In this document: in pieces, positions 61,541 to 64,000 of the stretch
Layout of the letters: every line of letters begins with the position of its first letter
Position numbering within the stretch: position 1 is the stretch's first letter
Origin: Pseudisothecium myosuroides
Lineage: Eukaryota > Streptophyta > Bryopsida > Hypnales > Lembophyllaceae
DNA length: 64,000 bases
Direction: 5' to 3'
NCBI GenBank assembly: GCA_951799445.1
Contig: OX637287.1
Coordinates: forward strand, 41,817,724-41,881,723
Position numbers and translations under genes: made by a program
Notes under the pieces: generated by a model
What the model saw: the letters and a program-made list of their open reading frames with translations, nothing else
Database searches by the model: none
What the model was told of the DNA's origin: nothing

Positions 61541-64000
61541 GTCGTAATCCACTTCATATGGATCTAAAGATTGTGCTTACCTTCAACTACAGCTGTAGCA
61601 AGTTTGGCAATAAATCTTTGTTTCTCAACTTGTAAGACCATCTCTTCTTGGATGTAGTTCACAATCACATAGTCTTCACTTTGGTGTTCACCTTGACTAA
61701 AAACCAAAAGTAGGTAGATCAACAAACTGATCAACTGAAATTGATTCTGTTGAGATAAATGCCATATTTAACTATTTCTAGACTTTTGAAAGTCCAGAAT
61801 TAATAATGGTCATCGGGAGATCTCACAATGGTCATCAAGAGAAAATCTAAAACATCGAAAGATCAATACAAACATCAAGGGATTTATACAAGCATCGTGA
61901 GATCTCACGATGTTATTGTCCCGAAATCTTTGGATGTTTAGTCCAAAATTCATTGAATAGTCCAAAAGTAGTTAAATGTGGCATATAACAACCTAACATT
62001 GTCAAGATGCTAAGTATTCCATTACATAAAAATGTTTATTATCATTATTTAAATTGGATTTGACTGAGCTCACTTGAAGAAAATGAATATGGAAAGAAAA
62101 AAAAAATCATTGTAGATGATTGAAAGAAACAACTTTTCTATTTTGCGTCACACCTTATATGCTGGGGGGGGTTTTGGCTATAAATTTTGCATTATAATCC
62201 TAAATGACTCAAGATTTATATGTAAGGTACTCATGACTACTATACATCTTGTCTAATTTTTTTGGCAATTTTCAAAAATGTTTTACTATTCAAAAATAGC
62301 CCCCAATTTTATGTCATACTTCCCAATTTGAGGGATTTTAGAAGTATTTAGTACCCAAAGAAACGAATTATTTGGAGCTAAAATTTAGAAAAGATCAGTG
62401 GTCTTCTAGTAGACTTGTAGCTATTGTCCAAAGGATTTATAAAAATAAATAATTTTATGTGGTGTGGAAGTTTACAAAGTGTCTAATTCTTTTGGTGAAT
62501 GACCATCTCCATAGAGTTGTTACAAATGGATTTTTTTTTAATTTTCAATATTTTAATATTTTGTATTAATTAAAACATCAAAGTATCAATTTTCTTTAGA
62601 CTTGGCTCTTTTCTAGTTTTTCTATTAGAGAATTTCTCTATGATTTTCCTTCATTGGTTATCTTCATTTTAAAGATAGATACATTAGCTATTGATTTTTA
62701 AAATTGTTTAAAAATTGTTTTTTTAATATGAAAACTAAGTATGAATATTATAAAAATGAAACAAAATCAGTAGGTGTTTCTTGCAATCACCTTGGTAAAG
62801 AACCACGGTTTAGTTCAATAACGGAGCTTGTCAATCTATCCTGATGCCCTACATCTTGTCAGAAGTCATGGGAGTAGGTAGCAAGTTTGTTATACAACTT
62901 TCTTGCATTATCTCACTAGTAGTGCCAAGCCACAAGTCACATGTGCCGCTTGATGAGTCCAACAAGGCTCAAACCTAGATCAGTAGGAATGACAAAAATT
63001 TAACCAATCGATTAAGTCTACAACTTAGCAATTAGTTTTGCTTTCATGAGGCTTTTATTGTCTCTATTTGAAGACTATTGGGTTCTATTTTCTAGAATTT
63101 TCATTGTTGAGAAATTTTTACATTTTATTTGAGTTTTGTTAAGTTATTCAATGGAAGTTAAGAGATATTGGATTGCCATTGCATTTAAGAAATGCCAACT
63201 TTATACTAGCAAGGCCTTGATAATGAATTCTAAAAGAATTGAAGCTCAAATAGTTTAAAGAAATTATGAAAAATGAAATTAGCTTTCCAAAAAGCTATGT
63301 CATATATAATGTATTTCAAATTTGTATGCAACCTCAACATGCTTAGGAGTGAGGTTGCGTTGTGCTTCCTCCAAATCTAGGAGTGCCACTTCAATAGGCC
63401 ATAGATAATGAACTATAAGAGTTTTGAGGTTGAAATTTAAGGGTTTGTGTAAAATATTTATTAACTTTTTGAAAAGCTATTGCACATTTGATTTGAAGTT
63501 TTTATGTGGTTGTGGCAAGTATTTGAAAATTGGTTGTGTTAATATGTGTTGGTACAAAATTTTGGTACTTTATACAATGTTTTTGGTACTAATATCTATT
63601 GAAATACCACTGCGGATATATATCCACATACAAATATAGTATGCTTATCATAATATGATATTATATATATATATATATATATAATACATGAATCTTATGC
63701 ACATAGATTTTATACATATGAATACCACCAGTATATATAATCTATGCATATGGTATTTAAATTGAATTATTTTTTTATTTTTTTAATATAAATTCAAAAT
63801 CCTTTAAATGCATATGGAATTGAAATACTTACTTGAGGGGTGATTTGTAGCTTCATGGAGTTTTTCTATATTCTCAAACTAATCTAGTTGTAGCCCAACA
63901 TTTTTCTAAGGCAATTCTTGCTTGACAATGTCCATTACTTTTCTCATCTTTTTGTGAATTTTTTTCAAAGGAAGAGATAACAGGTATGAATTGGGTTTGT
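61541..64000. other. AT-rich intergenic DNA with a (TA)n microsatellite
   Basis: A run of TA dinucleotides lies at about 63663-63682. No gene seen up to the window edge. Confidence 0.45.

Overview
The window looks like nuclear DNA of a land plant or close streptophyte relative, probably not a seed plant, though the species cannot be fixed from the sequence. The evidence is a pair of intron-rich genes for the plant-type V-ATPase subunit a (17 coding exons, GT..AG introns mostly of 0.1-0.4 kb, 821 codons, the length I recall for Arabidopsis VHA-a2/a3). They sit in AT-rich DNA full of short terminal-inverted-repeat (TIR) elements, fold-back elements and one tRNA-derived SINE. There is no operon structure, Shine-Dalgarno spacing or CRISPR array.

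Layout. 1-1428 (+): an open frame running in from the left edge, with a coiled coil and a zinc-finger/RING-like cluster, broken by one in-frame TAG. 2318-6389 (-): a decayed three-exon gene of an unnamed family (coiled coil, basic region, then a conserved C-terminal block), broken by stops and frameshifts and split in its first exon by a 565-bp TIR element with an 8-bp target duplication. 8589-16690 and 23690-30836: the arms of a large inverted repeat, each carrying one complete VHA-a gene. The genes are head-to-head, 5' ends inward, with a spacer of about 7 kb. The two proteins differ at six positions, and intron 1 is 1,000 bp longer in the left copy. The spacer and everything right of 30.8 kb are AT-rich repeat DNA.

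The dominant repeats are non-autonomous elements flanked by TTAA with termini starting CCC (piggyBac-like in form). Several families of different length are present, and two of them have an apparently related empty site elsewhere in the window. Others carry TA duplications with CAGT- or CACT-type ends (Tc1/mariner- or pogo-like). No transposase gene was seen.

Functionally, only the VHA-a pair looks like intact host coding capacity. Subunit a is the membrane subunit that carries the proton half-channels of the V-ATPase. The duplicate arms stop about 0.45 kb upstream of each start codon, so the two copies share proximal but not distal upstream sequence. About 39.2-43.3 kb and 51.9-53.3 kb are less AT-rich and mostly unexplained.
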